From Bactericera cockerelli (lineage: Eukaryota > Arthropoda > Insecta > Hemiptera > Triozidae), in assembly GCA_024516035.1 (NCBI GenBank), contig CM044965.1:1-64000 (forward strand): DNA of 64,000 nucleotides, written 5' to 3'. Shown here piece after piece: positions 1-9,893 of the stretch. The notes below the pieces were generated by a model, which saw nothing but the letters and a program-made list of their open reading frames with translations, was not told the DNA's origin and did no database searches. The position numbers and the translations under genes are program-made. Position 1 is the stretch's first letter. Each line of letters begins with the position of its first letter.

Positions 1-312
1 GCTTCGCCCCTCCCTCTAGATATATTATCTACATACGTTCATGTTGATTCCTAAACACAATAAACAGTAAAAACCAACTACATTACAACATAATTATTAT
101 TATACTACAAGTTGGACCCCCCTCTGACGAAAATCCTGGATACGGCCCTGCAGGGCACAACTACCTGTTTTAAAAAAACCTTGAAAATTAAAAAGTATAT
201 ACGAGCTGTTAGTTTAACCCGTAATTCACTACGGTTTCTAAGTGGGAAGTTTGTAAACGTGGCTTTTTTGACCTTTTTTCTCGAGACTGGCATCCTAGAC
301 TCCTAATATTTA
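1..312. other. unassigned repeat-like DNA
   Basis: No gene is visible. The stretch around 111-160 (CCCCCCTCTGACGAAAATCC) looks like the edge of a dispersed repeat, but no second copy was recognised in this window. Confidence 0.3.
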
Positions 313-411
313 ATAATAATCGTAATAACACTCTTTAGGGGATTCAAACCAACGGATCCCTACGCTACCTGAATTACCAGACTAGCGCGTTAACCAATTG
401 ACTACCAGTAT
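313..411 (-). repeat. SINE B copy with internal deletion
   Basis: The tRNA-like head is read on the minus strand (B box seen as GATTCAAACC). It joins directly to the extreme tail (ACTCTTTAG), so about 110 bp of body present in other B copies is missing. Confidence 0.75.
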
Positions 412-415
412 ACTA

Positions 416-836
416 TAGTTAAAATGCTAAAAAAAAATCCTTTCTCATTATAATTAAGATTCATGCAGTCGAAAAAACATTTCTTACTCACTTCAATGTC
501 AGGATGAATGATTGATTTTTTATTTTTGTTATTTTTGTTTCGTAGAACGCCAAGCTGTTTGATATCAAAGTCGGATCTCTTTGTAAACTTGTGAATGATC
601 TTATTAAGATTTAATCCTTTCCGGAGATAAAAAGTTCGAGGCTTCCGGTGCATATAGAAGCTTTTTTCGTAGTTTTTATTTTATTTTGTAATGCTTACTT
701 TTGAAATTCAAAGTGAGTTTATATGTGCCTCAGTAATCTTTTGCAGATCGTAGCTACTAATTAAGAGTATAAAGGAGAGAGGCAGTTGTAACTGCGGATT
801 AGACTCACAGTTCATTTTTAATTGTACCTTATTAAA
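416..836. other. no recognisable feature
   Basis: AT-rich sequence. A short open stretch on the minus strand (402-653) has no recognisable domain and is probably chance. Confidence 0.3.
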
Positions 837-985
837 CCGACCTCAGTAGCTTGATCGATAAGGCGGCGGACTTGTAACCTGGAGGTCGGTGGTTTAAAAG
901 CCGGTTTCAACGTAGATTTCGTAAAGCGAGTTTCAGTAGTTGTGATATCACGTAGGTGATTAACACAAATAATAATATGATAACC
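837..985 (+). repeat. SINE A, near full length
   Basis: tRNA-derived head (CTCAGTAGCTTGATCGATAA, then GGTCGGTGGTT) is followed by the family body with the palindrome GTGATATCAC and the end AACACAAAT...ATGATAAC. The anticodon-loop position reads CTTGTAA, Thr-like. Family A is the commonest SINE here, with about 19 copies or pieces. Confidence 0.85.
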
Positions 986-1057
986 TTTTTTTAAACTTTT
1001 TGTACCTTATTTTTTCCAAAAAATTTCTACTCAGCTGGGAAATAAGAAATTAGAAAT

Positions 1058-1335
1058 GTGTTTTTTTTTGTGTTATTATATCACAATTTTAGTGGGTAGC
1101 GCAGAATTATAGGACTTTTCCATATCTTTAATATCCCAATATCTTATTTTTGCCTATGATTCCGCCACTGGTCGGTGCTAACATTAAAGCAGCTACTCAT
1201 TTTTTCTCACGAGGTATGAGTGGACCCCGAACATCCAAGTACAGAGCAGAAAAAATCCTGCCCCCCTGGGGATCGAACCCAGGTCACCGTGCGTGCAATG
1301 CCTAGCGCGCTAACTCACTCTGCCACGGTGACTAC
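1058..1335 (-). repeat. SINE E, full length
   Basis: On the minus strand a tRNA-like head with B box GGTTCGATCCCC is followed by a body that ends ACCCACTAAAATTGTGATAT. The same body recurs at 12,102 and 30,158. The head recurs at 7,335 and 8,164. Confidence 0.8.
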
Positions 1336-1510
1336 TTCATAAATAACAATTTATGAATGTACTCTTCTTCTATATCTTTGCCCTTTCCAAAACCTACTTG
1401 GGGTTGGCATTGTTCAACCTCGACCTCATGGTTGAGGTTAGTGCGTCTTAAATAGAAAAAAGATTTTGCCTCCTCTTTGGTCAAAAAAAAAAAAATAGTT
1501 AAAAAAGTTA
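1336..1510. other. unassigned, short hairpin
   Basis: Contains CAACCTCGACCTCATGGTTG, a small inverted repeat, and an A-rich run at 1485-1497. Not assigned to a family. Confidence 0.25.
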
Positions 1511-1514
1511 AAAA

Positions 1515-1654
1515 GTTATCATATTTGTGTTAATCACTTTCGTGATATCACAACTACTCTAACTCGCTTTACTAAATCTACGCTGAAACCGGAACTTGAA
1601 CCACCGACCAGGTTACAAGTCCGCCGCCTTATCGATCTAGCTACTGAGGTCGGT
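1515..1654 (-). repeat. SINE A copy
   Basis: Reverse-complement copy from the GTTATCATATTTGTGTTAAT end to the ACTGAGGTCGGT head. The B box is degraded by a small deletion (ACCGACCAGG). Confidence 0.85.
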
Positions 1655-1710
1655 TTAATAAGGTACAATTAATTTTTTTTAAAAAATAGACTAGCACCTT
1701 GACCACCAAC

Positions 1711-1957
1711 GCATGTGTGTGTGTGCATAGTTGCATACTGTGCATGTGTGTGTGTATGTGTGTGCATGAGTGTGCATGTGTGTGTGCACGTGCGCACATG
1801 TGTGTGCTTGTGCGTGCATGAGTGTGCACGTGTGTGCACGTGTGTGCATGAGTGTGCACGTGTGTGCATGTATGTGCACGTGTGTGTATGTATGTGCACG
1901 TGTGTGTATGTGTGTGCATGTGCGTGTATTTGTGTGCATGAGTGTGCACGTGTGTTA
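1711..1957. repeat. TG-rich minisatellite
   Basis: About 245 bp of alternating purine/pyrimidine sequence built from variants of GTGTGTGCATG and GTGTGTGCACG, roughly 10-12 bp units. Open frames across it on both strands are His/Cys/Val repeats produced by the satellite, not genes. Confidence 0.95.
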
Positions 1958-2039
1958 TCATGCTCGATCCAGGCGAAAGTAAAGTAGTAGAAGCAACAAA
2001 CCTTGAGGCGGTCTGCATCTCTCGAGTTTACCTTATCCA

Positions 2040-2860
2040 ATGCCTTTCGGCAAGACCCATTGGTTATCTAACTTCCTTTCCAATGTAAAAAACTGAAATG
2101 TTACTGGCCAGAATAATATTAATAATAATAAACCAGCCAGAATAATGAATGAGGTATCCGACGGGCAGAGAAAGAGATGTCTGCTCCTTCAGTGATGAAT
2201 TCAGGATTAAAATTCACATACAATCTCTTATTGTTCAGTATCCAGGGTTGGACTAAGGGTGTGGAAGTGGATTGAAGTGGAACATAATAGAAAACTCTGG
2301 TAGATTCTATTGATTTAGAGATACCCTGTATCCTCTTTCACTAAATGAGCACTCCGTATATTCCACCAAATCATCCCGACTGACTGATACTGGACCAAAT
2401 CTCATGGGAACTTAGCATGAATGGTATACTGATTGAAGTGGAACAGAACAGATAATTCTGTTTTTTTTTTTTTTTTTTTTTTAAGTTGTGACAGATTATA
2501 AATGGGAATCTTTATTTTTTTATTAATAAAAAACTTTCTTTTTTTATAAATAAATATATATATAAAATTTTTTTTGGTAGATTCTATTGGTTTAGACTTT
2601 AGAGTTTAGAGATACCCTATATCCTCTTTCACTATAATGAGCACCCCTGCACCCTGTATATTCCACCAAATCATCCCGACTGGCCGATACTGGACCAAAT
2701 CTCCCACGGGCATTCACTTGAATAGCAAACTGGTCTTCCCGAAGAGGTAATAGATACTTCTGGTAGAGTTCGGATTATGTTGGGGCCCTCTCTCTGTGCC
2801 ATAATACAGTGCTTCTCAACATCTTGCAACTTTCTTCGGGTTAAAGTCTGTAAGTCTTTG
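2040..2860. repeat. diverged tandem duplication, otherwise unassigned
   Basis: Segments 2299-2425 and 2575-2725 are diverged direct copies. Both contain ATTCCACCAAATCATCCCGA and ATACTGGACCAAATCTC. Between them is a T run (2461-2482) and AT-rich filler. No gene seen. Confidence 0.65.
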
Positions 2861-2865
2861 TAAGT

Positions 2866-3079
2866 CTGTCTCGGTAGCTCAATGGTAAAGGCGGCACTCT
2901 GTGAATCCAGAGATTCCAGAGGTCGTGGGTTCGAAACCCATCCGGGACATGAGAAGTTATCCTCTCATTTGGGATTTTTACCACATAATAATATGTCTTG
3001 GGCTTACTGTTGGAATAATGGGACTTTAATAGTCTTAATCGGACAGTATAAACAAGGCGATATTATTATTATTATTAAA
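2866..3079 (+). repeat. SINE C, full length
   Basis: tRNA-like head (CGGTAGCTCAATGGTAAAGG A box; GTGGGTTCGAAACCCA B box) is followed by a body ending GGCGATATTATTATT. Other copies lie at 6199-6392 (minus) and 41,795-41,997 (plus). Confidence 0.85.
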
Positions 3080-3140
3080 GTTCTTCGAAACGTTGTTTCA
3101 ACATAAGTCAAAAGTAAAAATTAAGTTGAACGCAGAGAAA

Positions 3141-3236
3141 ATAATAATAATACTCTTTAATGGAAGGTAACCACCAGGCGAGGTTAATACTTAAACCATT
3201 TTCTCCCACCTAACCCTCAGAGTCTTATTATTATGA
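3141..3236 (-). repeat. SINE B tail fragment
   Basis: Only the 3' tail is present (complement of the GGTGG...AACCTCGCC region and the ATT-rich end). The head is missing. Confidence 0.7.
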
Positions 3237-3289
3237 GATCACTATATACGATTTTTTGGAACCACTGTACGAAATATTACCATTTCATA

Positions 3290-3430
3290 AGAATAATAAT
3301 AAAAACTAGATTTTCAGCATAATAATAATAATAAAATCATCAACATTATCATCATCATTATTGTTATTATTACTAAAGTCTTAATAATAATAATAATGAT
3401 GATGATGAAATGAGTAAGTTCTCGTCGGGC
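3290..3430. repeat. AAT/ATC-rich low complexity
   Basis: Runs of AATAAT, ATCATC and GATGATGAT of irregular length. Confidence 0.8.
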
Positions 3431-3607
3431 CTGAAACAATTACCGGTGAAGTTATGGCCGTGGGGCAGTTCGCCAGAGTCGCACAATTTCTAATATACGA
3501 TTACTCATACACCGGACTCTTTCACCGCAGTACGATGACTGGAGAAATGGGGCTGTTGCACGGAAACCAAGCAGAGGCATTCGAGGTAGACAAGGCGCTG
3601 GATTTGT
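3431..3607. other. GC-richer unassigned segment
   Basis: Less AT-rich than its surroundings and open on the plus strand from 3454, but no domain is recognised and the frame runs into the following SINE. Possibly a fragment of an unrecognised element. Confidence 0.25.
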
Positions 3608-3955
3608 CCCCTGGTGGTCAAGTGGTTAACGCGCTAGTCTGGTAATCCAGGTAGCGTAGGGATCCGTTGATTCGAATCCCACCCAGTGTATGAATTTTTC
3701 CTCGTTAATTTGAGTTTGTGACCACATAATAATAAAACTCTGAGGATTAGTTGGTAGAAAATGCTTTGAGCATTAACCTCGCCTGATGGTAACCTTCCAC
3801 TAAAGAGTGTTATTATTATTATGTAACCTTGAGGTCGTTGGTTCAAGTCCCGGTTTCAGTTGTGACCACATAGTAATAAGACTCTGAGGATTAGTTGGTA
3901 GAAAATGCTTTCAGCACCTTCCACTCAAGAGTGTTATTATTATAATTAGACTTGA
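3608..3955 (+). repeat. dimeric SINE: B monomer plus A-head/B-tail unit
   Basis: 3608-3824 is a full B monomer. It joins at TATTATTATTATGTAACC to the 3' half of an A-type tRNA head (GGTTCAAGTCCCGGTTTCA), followed by a shortened B tail to 3955. The same order and the same junction recur inverted at 13,991-14,328, so this is a copied dimer and not two chance insertions. Confidence 0.8.
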
Positions 3956-4240
3956 AGTAATGTAAACAAGCAACGCGTGGATCCGTGGATTCGATCCCAC
4001 CAAACGATAGGAACTCCTGTTTTAATAATAAAAATTAAAATAAAAAAAATACATTACCTAAAACACTTATGTAAAATTAAAAAATAAAATAAGAGAAAAA
4101 CATACATAAGATTTCTATTTATGAATATTGTATATCTTTGTGTAGCTATTTCTTATAGTATAATTATGACTTGTGTTAACAACGTAAATTGATAAACATC
4201 AAATAAATAAATTCTATTCTAAAGATAACTCAAGGTACCG
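3956..4240. repeat. B-like fragment, then possible LINE 3' end
   Basis: 3985-4015 resembles a B box (GGATTCGATCCCACC). 4040-4220 is AT-rich and ends AAATAAATAAATTCTATTCT, which looks like a non-LTR retrotransposon 3' tail. No coding part remains. Confidence 0.4.
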
Positions 4241-4344
4241 GAATTTTTTTCTCTTAAAAAGAGGTTATTTTCCCTTATAGAGAGGAAAACTGGACCTGAA
4301 AATTGTTCTCATTTCTCGAGGTCTCTCTTATATCCAGGTTCGAC
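4241..4344 (-). mobile_element. terminal fragment of a DNA element (pogo/Tigger-like?)
   Basis: Shares AAGAGGTTATTTTCCC and a downstream GGTTCGACTGT end with 19,775-19,890. The reverse complement starting ACAGTCGA is reminiscent of pogo-type termini. Only one end is seen in each place, so the class is tentative. Confidence 0.35.
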
Positions 4345-4443
4345 TGTTTAAGTGGGTGGAAGAGATTGCCATAGGCAATAACCTCGCCCTTTAGTTAGGA
4401 CATATGTTTTTATATATTTTCTATTCTTTTTCATTTTCATTGT
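4345..4443 (+). mobile_element. LINE-2-type 3' end, left part (interrupted)
   Basis: Carries GGAAGAGATTGCCATAGGCA and the following CGCCCTTTAGTTAGGACAT, as in the LINE-2 3' UTR at 53,446. The copy is split by the palindromic element and resumes at 6104-6200 with ATATCTAATAAAGTG. Confidence 0.8.
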
Positions 4444-6103
4444 ATACAGGGTGTCCCACCAAACTTGGACACCTCAAATTACTCGGCCCCTGAAAGAGTT
4501 TTTGAAAAATTAAAAATCCTAGGGTACATGGTCTAATTATGCGGTTTCAATCATGAAATTTTTTTTATACAGGGTGGTTCAAAAGTCAGAAATTGAGGTC
4601 TCAACTTTCGATTTTTAAATGGATCGACCTGAATTTTATTTGATAATTTTACTTCTAAATGGTTCTTGAGTATTTTTTTAAACAAAAATTTTACATACAG
4701 GGTGGTTTTTTTTCGACCAATTTTTTTTCTAAATCTCGAATAACTCAAGTTTGTTTAATTTTTTCGATAACAAGAATAGGAAGTGTTTGTGTAATGAAAA
4801 CACGCACTTTCAATTGGCATCAAAAATTTTTATACAGGGTGGTTCACAAGTGAAATAATGACTTGATTTTTTTTAAAACTGAGTTTTTTTAACTTTTTAT
4901 TTGGGATTAATAATTCTCGCTTAATTTTACACATTTTTTGTTAGTCATATCGAAAAACAAAACTAAAGTGTTGTACAGGGTGAGACATAATTTTTTTGTA
5001 ACACCCTGTATATGGGCAGTCAAAGAGACGCAAAATCAAATATAAAAACTAAATGTGCAAGAAAAACTTTGATTTTTAATGATATCAAAAAGTTATGGTG
5101 TTTTGACTAATATTGTCGCATGGACCACCCTGTAGATATTCTCTTAAACTATCATGTGGGTACTCGAGGTTGTACAAAAGTCAACGAAGACTTCGAATCG
5201 TGGGGAAAAACAAGTAAAAAACACGAATTTTGAAGCCATTTTCAATTTGGTGTACACACTGAATGATTTTAAAACTAGAAATAAAAAGTAGGTAGGTGTA
5301 GACACAAAATTGAAAATGGCTTTTTGAATTCATTTTTTTCTTTCAGATTTGGATTCCTCGTTGAATTTTAGACAATTTCGACTACCCATATGATGTTTTA
5401 AGAAAATATCTACAGGGTGGTTAATGTGAAAATATTAGTTAAAACGCCATAACTTTTTTATATAATTAAAAATCGAAGTTTTTCTTGCACATTTAGTTTT
5501 TATATTTAATTTTACGTCTCTTTGACTGCCCATATACAGGGTGTCACAAAAAAATTATGTGTCACCCTGTACAACACTTTAGTTTTGTTTTTCGATATGA
5601 CTAACAAAAAATGTGTAAAATTAAGCGATAATTATTGATCCTAAATAAAAAATTAAAAAAACTCAGTTTTAAAAAAAATCAAGTCATTATTTCACTTGTG
5701 AACCACCCTGTATAAAAAAATTTGATGCCAATTGAAAGTGCGTGTTTTCATTACACAAACACTTTCTATTCTTGTTATCGAAAAAATTAAACAAACTTGA
5801 GTTATTCGAGATTTAGAAAAAAAATAGGTCGAAAAAAAACCACCCTGTATGTAAAATTTTTGTTTAAAAAAGTACTCAGGAACCATTTAGAAGTAAATTT
5901 ATCAAATAAAATTTAGGTCGATCTATTTAAAAATCGAAAGTTGACACCTCAATTTCTGACTTTTGAACCACCCTGTATAAAAAAAAAATTCATGACTGAA
6001 ACCACATAATTAGACCATGTATCCTAGGATTTTTTATTTTTCAAAAACTCTTTCAGGGGCCGAGTAATTTGAGGTGTCCAAGTTTGGTGGGACACCCTGT
6101 ATA
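4444..6103. mobile_element. 1.66-kb palindromic (foldback) element
   Basis: The left arm from ATACAGGGTGTCCCACC is mirrored nearly base for base by the right arm ending GGTGGGACACCCTGTAT. Arms are about 780 bp and the spacer near 5252-5300 is short. ACAGGGTG or its complement recurs within each arm (starts near 4446, 4569, 4697, 4834, 4975, 5002, 5126 on the left, mirrored on the right). Flanks fit insertion at TA within a LINE-2-type 3' end. No transposase is encoded. It is probably a non-autonomous DNA transposon. A transcript would form long double-stranded RNA. Confidence 0.85.
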
Positions 6104-6200
6104 TTGTTTCCATTTTTTTTTTTTTTTTTTTCATTGTGAAAATAATTATTTGTATGTACATAATGTCCATTTATATCTAATAAAGTGTTGTATAATATTA
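6104..6200 (+). mobile_element. LINE-2-type 3' end, right part
   Basis: Continuation of 4345-4443 after the palindrome: T-rich run, ATGTCCATTTATATCTAATA, then AAAGTGTTGTATAATATTAA. Confidence 0.7.
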
Positions 6201-6392
6201 ATAATAATATCGCCTTATTTATACTGCCCGATTAAGACTATTAAAGTCCCATTATTCCAACAGTACCTAAGACATATTATTATGTGGTAAAAATCCCAAT
6301 TGGGAGGATAACTTGTCATGTCCCGGCTGGGTTTCGAACCCACGACCTCTGGATTCACAGAGTGCCTTTACCACTGAGCTACCGGGACAGAC
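6201..6392 (-). repeat. SINE C copy
   Basis: Reverse-complement copy with head CGGTAGCTCAGTGGTAAAGG and an intact B-box region GTGGGTTCGAAACCCAGC. Confidence 0.85.
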
Positions 6393-6570
6393 AATAATTA
6401 TTTCATACAACAGACCCCACCACGTAACAGCCACAACACGCAACGAACAGTTTAACAACTTGCTAAAACTGACATCTAGTCAAGGAGAGATTTGCCTCGG
6501 GCATAATAGTATATGGTTGCCTTGTGAACCTGGTGGAGTGATAGGACTGGACTTTCGGCCTAACGTGTGA

Positions 6571-6720
6571 CGATATTTAGAGGCACTAATTAGAGGCCAA
6601 CATGATATATTTAGAGGCACTAATTAGAGGCCAACATGATATATTTAGAGGCACTAATTAGAGGCCAACACGATATACAGGTATATTTAGAGGGAACACC
6701 ACGGTTCACTAATTAGAGAC
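6571..6720. repeat. 34-bp tandem repeat, 3 copies plus a decayed one
   Basis: Unit contains TTTAGAGGCACTAATTAGAG then GCCAACA. Three near-identical copies span 6571-6670, followed by a diverged partial copy to about 6715. Confidence 0.9.
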
Positions 6721-6782
6721 CGAAAGGATAAGAGATAAAGTATAGGAGTTGAGCAAGTGTATAGATAATAAGACATAATAAT

Positions 6783-6852
6783 AATAAGTACTGCTTTATT
6801 TAGACCCTCAGCGCAAGACAGGTAGTTCCATTATGCCAACAGTTTGTATAAT
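6783..6852 (-). repeat. retroposon K copy
   Basis: Contains GCTTTATTTAGACCCTCAGC and GCAAGACAGGTAGTTCC. Better copies at 13,262 and 40,085 end in hexamer microsatellites. Here the tail is a short ATAATAATAAGTA. Confidence 0.65.
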
Positions 6853-6884
6853 AATACTTTGTATCATAATAGTATAATAATAGT

Positions 6885-7027
6885 GGAAGGTAACCACCAG
6901 GCAAGGTTAATGCTCAGAGCATTTTCTACCACCTAACCCTCAGAGTCTTATTATTATGTGTGGTCAAAAACTCAATTAATGAGGAAAAATTCGTGCACTG
7001 GGTGGGATTCGAACCAACGGATCCGAA
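6885..7027 (-). repeat. SINE B copy, head truncated
   Basis: Tail and body are clear. The tRNA head stops inside the B-box arm at CCAACGGATCC. Confidence 0.8.
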
Positions 7028-7334
7028 TGACAATAATTACAAAGGAAAAAAAAAAAAGATCTGAAATATGTGCAAAATCCTCCCACTAACTTCTCCATTG
7101 AACAATGAAGCGACCAATATGAATTAGGATTAGATTCTTTACAGTATCCTTCTTGAATATATGCGTAGGAATAAAAAAGAGTTAGAGCTTTAAAATGGAG
7201 CCTTGGGAATTAAATCAAATGGAATAAATAAAAGAAGAAGAAAAAACGTCCATAAATATGAGAAAAAAAAAAAAATGGAATCGGAGCAAAAAAATATATA
7301 TTTTTACAAAAACGAGCACAATACTTCCGACACC
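7028..7334. other. no gene; A-rich
   Basis: Purine-rich on the plus strand. 7264-7330 (ATCGGAGCAAAAAAATATAT, then AACGAGCACAATACTTCCG) is a minor dispersed repeat also seen near 9150 and 37,970. Confidence 0.4.
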
Positions 7335-7459
7335 ACTGGTCGCTCCTCACATTAAAGCAGCCACTCATTTTTCCTCAAAAAAAAAAATCCTACCCTGCTG
7401 GGGATCGAACCCAGACCACCTTGGGTGAAAACCCGGTGTGCTACACCACAGTGACCACA
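7335..7459 (-). repeat. SINE E head variant
   Basis: tRNA-like head read on the minus strand (B box complement CTGGGGATCGAACCCAGA). The anticodon region is changed to GTGAAAACCCGG. Confidence 0.65.
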
Positions 7460-7550
7460 ATGAGAAAAAGAATAAGAAGAAGAAGGATAATAAAGAAAAA
7501 GAAATAGAAAGAGAAAGAAGAGAATAAACCGTCCGGTCTGGGGGTCATAA

Positions 7551-7711
7551 GTTATCATATTTATTCATTTGTGTTAATCACTTTCGTGATAGATTGATAA
7601 CTATCCCGACTACTCAAAGTCGCTTTACAAAATCTACGCTCAATCCGGGACATGAACCACCGACCTCCAGGTTACAAGTCCGCCGCCCTATTGATCAAAC
7701 TACTGAAGTCA
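7551..7711 (-). repeat. SINE A copy
   Basis: Reverse-complement copy. The GTGATATCAC palindrome is altered here by a small insertion (CGTGATAGATTGATAAC). Confidence 0.8.
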
Positions 7712-7730
7712 TATTGGCTATTGTTCACAG

Positions 7731-7737
7731 AGAGAGT

Positions 7738-7778
<41 letters not shown>

Positions 7779-7783
7779 GAGAT

Positions 7784-7822
<39 letters not shown>

Positions 7823-7831
7823 AAGAGAGAG
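7731..7831. repeat. (GA)n microsatellite
   Basis: About 100 bp of GA repeats with minor interruptions. Confidence 0.95.
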
Positions 7832-7839
7832 AAAAAAAA

Positions 7840-8163
7840 CATCAACAAATCAAGGTGGGAAGTCTCTCTGTCTGTCCTTGACAGAGCAAAGCGCGGGTTC
7901 ACACCTCATGAAAAAAAAAAACATAAAAACTATCTCAAACTGTCCCAAGTGTCTTATGCGGAAGAGATTATCACGATTCATGACTGTGTACAGACTTAGG
8001 ACACTCCTAAATACAGACTAAAGACAGTCCTAATAAGTACGTGAATAGAGCGGTGTGAAATATCTTCTTTTTAATGGCGAAATGATGGGATTAACAAGAG
8101 TGAACTTAGTAACTTTGTTGACTTTTTTATGATGTAGGTATATTAGAAGCAATTGTGGAAATA
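7840..8163. other. no recognisable feature
   Basis: Holds two loosely similar segments, ACTTAGGACACTCCTAAATA and AAAGACAGTCCTAATAAGT. No gene or family seen. Confidence 0.25.
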
Positions 8164-8276
8164 AGAGCAGAAAAATTCCTGCCCCGCTGGGGATCGAACC
8201 CAGGTTACCTTGTGTGCAATGCTTAGTGCGCTAACTCACTCGACCATGGTGACTACACTTTTGTGATTAACACAAA
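8164..8276 (-). repeat. SINE E head fragment
   Basis: tRNA-like head only. CTGGGGATCGAACCCAGGTT is the complement of the B box. Ends GGTGACTACAC, then a short AACACAA stretch. Confidence 0.75.
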
Positions 8277-8333
8277 AACTAATGTTGTTTTTGTTGTAGC
8301 TTGGCTACAGCTGGACTACAGCTGGACGGGTGA

Positions 8334-8511
8334 GTGATGGTCTCCAGCCAACTTTATTTCAAAGTTGGCTTGTCCTGAACCACATATTTCTATGTACGAT
8401 CAACCATCACGAGGACTTGGATTTTCCTTTGTAAGCCATTAAACCTATGGGAAGCTGCAAGCTAGCCTGGCTTGTAAGGGTTGGCTAGTCTATTATCTGT
8501 TTATAGTCCTC
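8334..8511. other. branched hairpin cluster
   Basis: GTGATGGT (8334-8341) pairs ACCATCAC (8403-8410). Inside lie two perfect hairpins: AGCCAACTTT/AAAGTTGGCT (loop ATTTC, 8346-8370) and ACATA/TATGT (8382-8395). Immediately after, GAGGACT (8411-8417) pairs AGTCCTC (8505-8511) around CTAGCC/GGCTAG (8462-8488). Function unknown. Confidence 0.55.
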
Positions 8512-8835
8512 TAGCGTGACACTGGTCTTCTCCCTGTTTAACGTCCCCCGGCCAGACAAAATCTAATTACATATAAGTGATGATTAACATCTCGTAAGTT
8601 AAAGAAGTGCAACCAAAAACCTGAGAATCACTCGAACACGGTGATTAACAAATAAGCAAGAAGTTAATTACTGAATTAACTATTCACTTGATCCATTGAT
8701 TAATATCCCTATCCTGTTTCCCGGGTCTCATGGTTCAAGGAACAAGGTGGCTATTAAAAGTATTTATTTAACACCCTCAGGTATCTGGATCTTGCTCTTG
8801 ATAATCCTCTCGTAGCTAATCTATGATCGTACAAA
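8512..8835. other. no recognisable feature
   Basis: Unique-looking sequence with no open frame or repeat family recognised. Confidence 0.2.
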
Positions 8836-8910
8836 ACAACCTTAGTAGCTTGATCGATGGGGCGGCGGACTTCAAATCGGAGGTCAGTGGTTCAAGTCCC
8901 AAGATCAGCA
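8836..8910 (+). repeat. SINE A head
   Basis: tRNA-like head only (TTAGTAGCTTGATCGATGG; GTGGTTCAAGTCCCAAGAT). The family body does not follow. Confidence 0.7.
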
Positions 8911-8941
8911 AATATTGGTATAATATTGTACAATAGAAACA

Positions 8942-9145
8942 TGTTATCGTTCTGTCACTGAAGTTAAGCAACGTCCTGCGACGTTAGGATTTAATTGGGT
9001 GACCATTCAAATTTGAACCCTCATGCTGCTGGCTAGTTCCAGCCAACTCAGGCTGGGAGAGTTTAATTTGAGTAGCTGGTTTCAGAGTTTCCAGCGAATG
9101 AACGGTAAAACCCCCGTCCTTATATGACCATGCAGTTGAAAAAAA
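8942..9145 (+). repeat. 5S-headed SINE, near full length
   Basis: The head resembles 5S rRNA (CACTGAAGTTAAGCAACGTC, then GGGTGACC). The common body follows (CAACTCAGGCTGGGAGAG; GTTTCCAGCGAATGAACGG) and then the tail ATGACCATGCAGTTGAAA. Confidence 0.8.
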
Positions 9146-9712
9146 TTGAAATCGGAGCAAAAAAGTATTTTTTTTTTTACAAAAACAAACACAACAGTAC
9201 TTCCCATTTCTAATGTTAGAAATTTTTCGGAAGTAAAATGTATGATTTGTATGATACGTAATAAAAATTGCTGACTTGCGAGATAAGTTTTTGAACAACC
9301 ACAACATACTTTTTCCGTGCCCCCTAATAGATGTAGTGTCTTGACCCATGTACTACAGTAAGACTTCAATATAAATAAATATTCATAATATTAATATTAT
9401 ATACAAATTTATATTCGTGTATAGAGGCTTCAGGAGATATCAATTTAAATACCTTTTCTTATACGTATATTTTATAGGTACCTATCTACTTATGTATAAG
9501 GAGGCATAGCAACCTGCTGTAGGTAAATTTTATATAACTCATTTAATGTACTATTATTAATAACGTAGATACTTTCTTTTGGCAAGATCCTAAAGAAAGG
9601 AAGTATCATCAGTGTTAATAACTAATCATAATGATTATTACATTAGGAGTGTTGGAATATAGCATGTTCCGCCATCATATACAATTATTATACAATGTAA
9701 TACAAACACTTA
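9146..9712. other. no gene; minor repeat at left
   Basis: 9150-9240 repeats the CAAAAAC...ACTTCC motif seen near 7270 and 37,970. The rest is AT-rich, with two minus-strand open stretches (8984-9369) that cross the SINE and look spurious. Confidence 0.3.
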
Positions 9713-9755
9713 CCGACCTCAGTAGCTTGATCGATAAGGCGGCGGAATTGTAACG
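9713..9755 (+). repeat. SINE A head fragment
   Basis: Only CCGACCTCAGTAGCTTGATC through GGCGGCGGAATTGTAAC remains. Confidence 0.7.
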
Positions 9756-9789
9756 GACAGAGCAATAATTCGATTTTTTTTTTACTCAA

Positions 9790-9893
9790 GTGTTGGGTGG
9801 AAGAGATTGCCACAGGCAATTATCCCGCCCTTTAGTTAGGACATCCATACTTGTTCCGTATAATAAAGAGAAAAATAAAGTTTTATCTCAAAT
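9790..9893 (+). mobile_element. LINE-2-type 3' end copy
   Basis: Contains GGTGGAAGAGATTGCCACAG and GCCCTTTAGTTAGGACAT. The short stem is ATTGCC-ACA-GGCAAT. 5'-truncated; ends ATAATAAAGAG... Confidence 0.75.

Noticed and set aside
1641..2040. Long His/Thr- or Cys/Val-rich open frames on both strands
   Set aside because: They are translations of the TG-rich minisatellite in several frames and have no independent coding signal.
4659..5886. Matching 64-codon frames on opposite strands
   Set aside because: They are mirror images from the two arms of the palindromic element and not genes.
6583..6680. CRISPR-like array
   Set aside because: The 34-bp units are directly adjacent, with no unique spacers; an ordinary tandem repeat.
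7652..7902. Arg/Glu-rich and Leu/Ser-rich frames
   Set aside because: Products of the GA microsatellite read on both strands.
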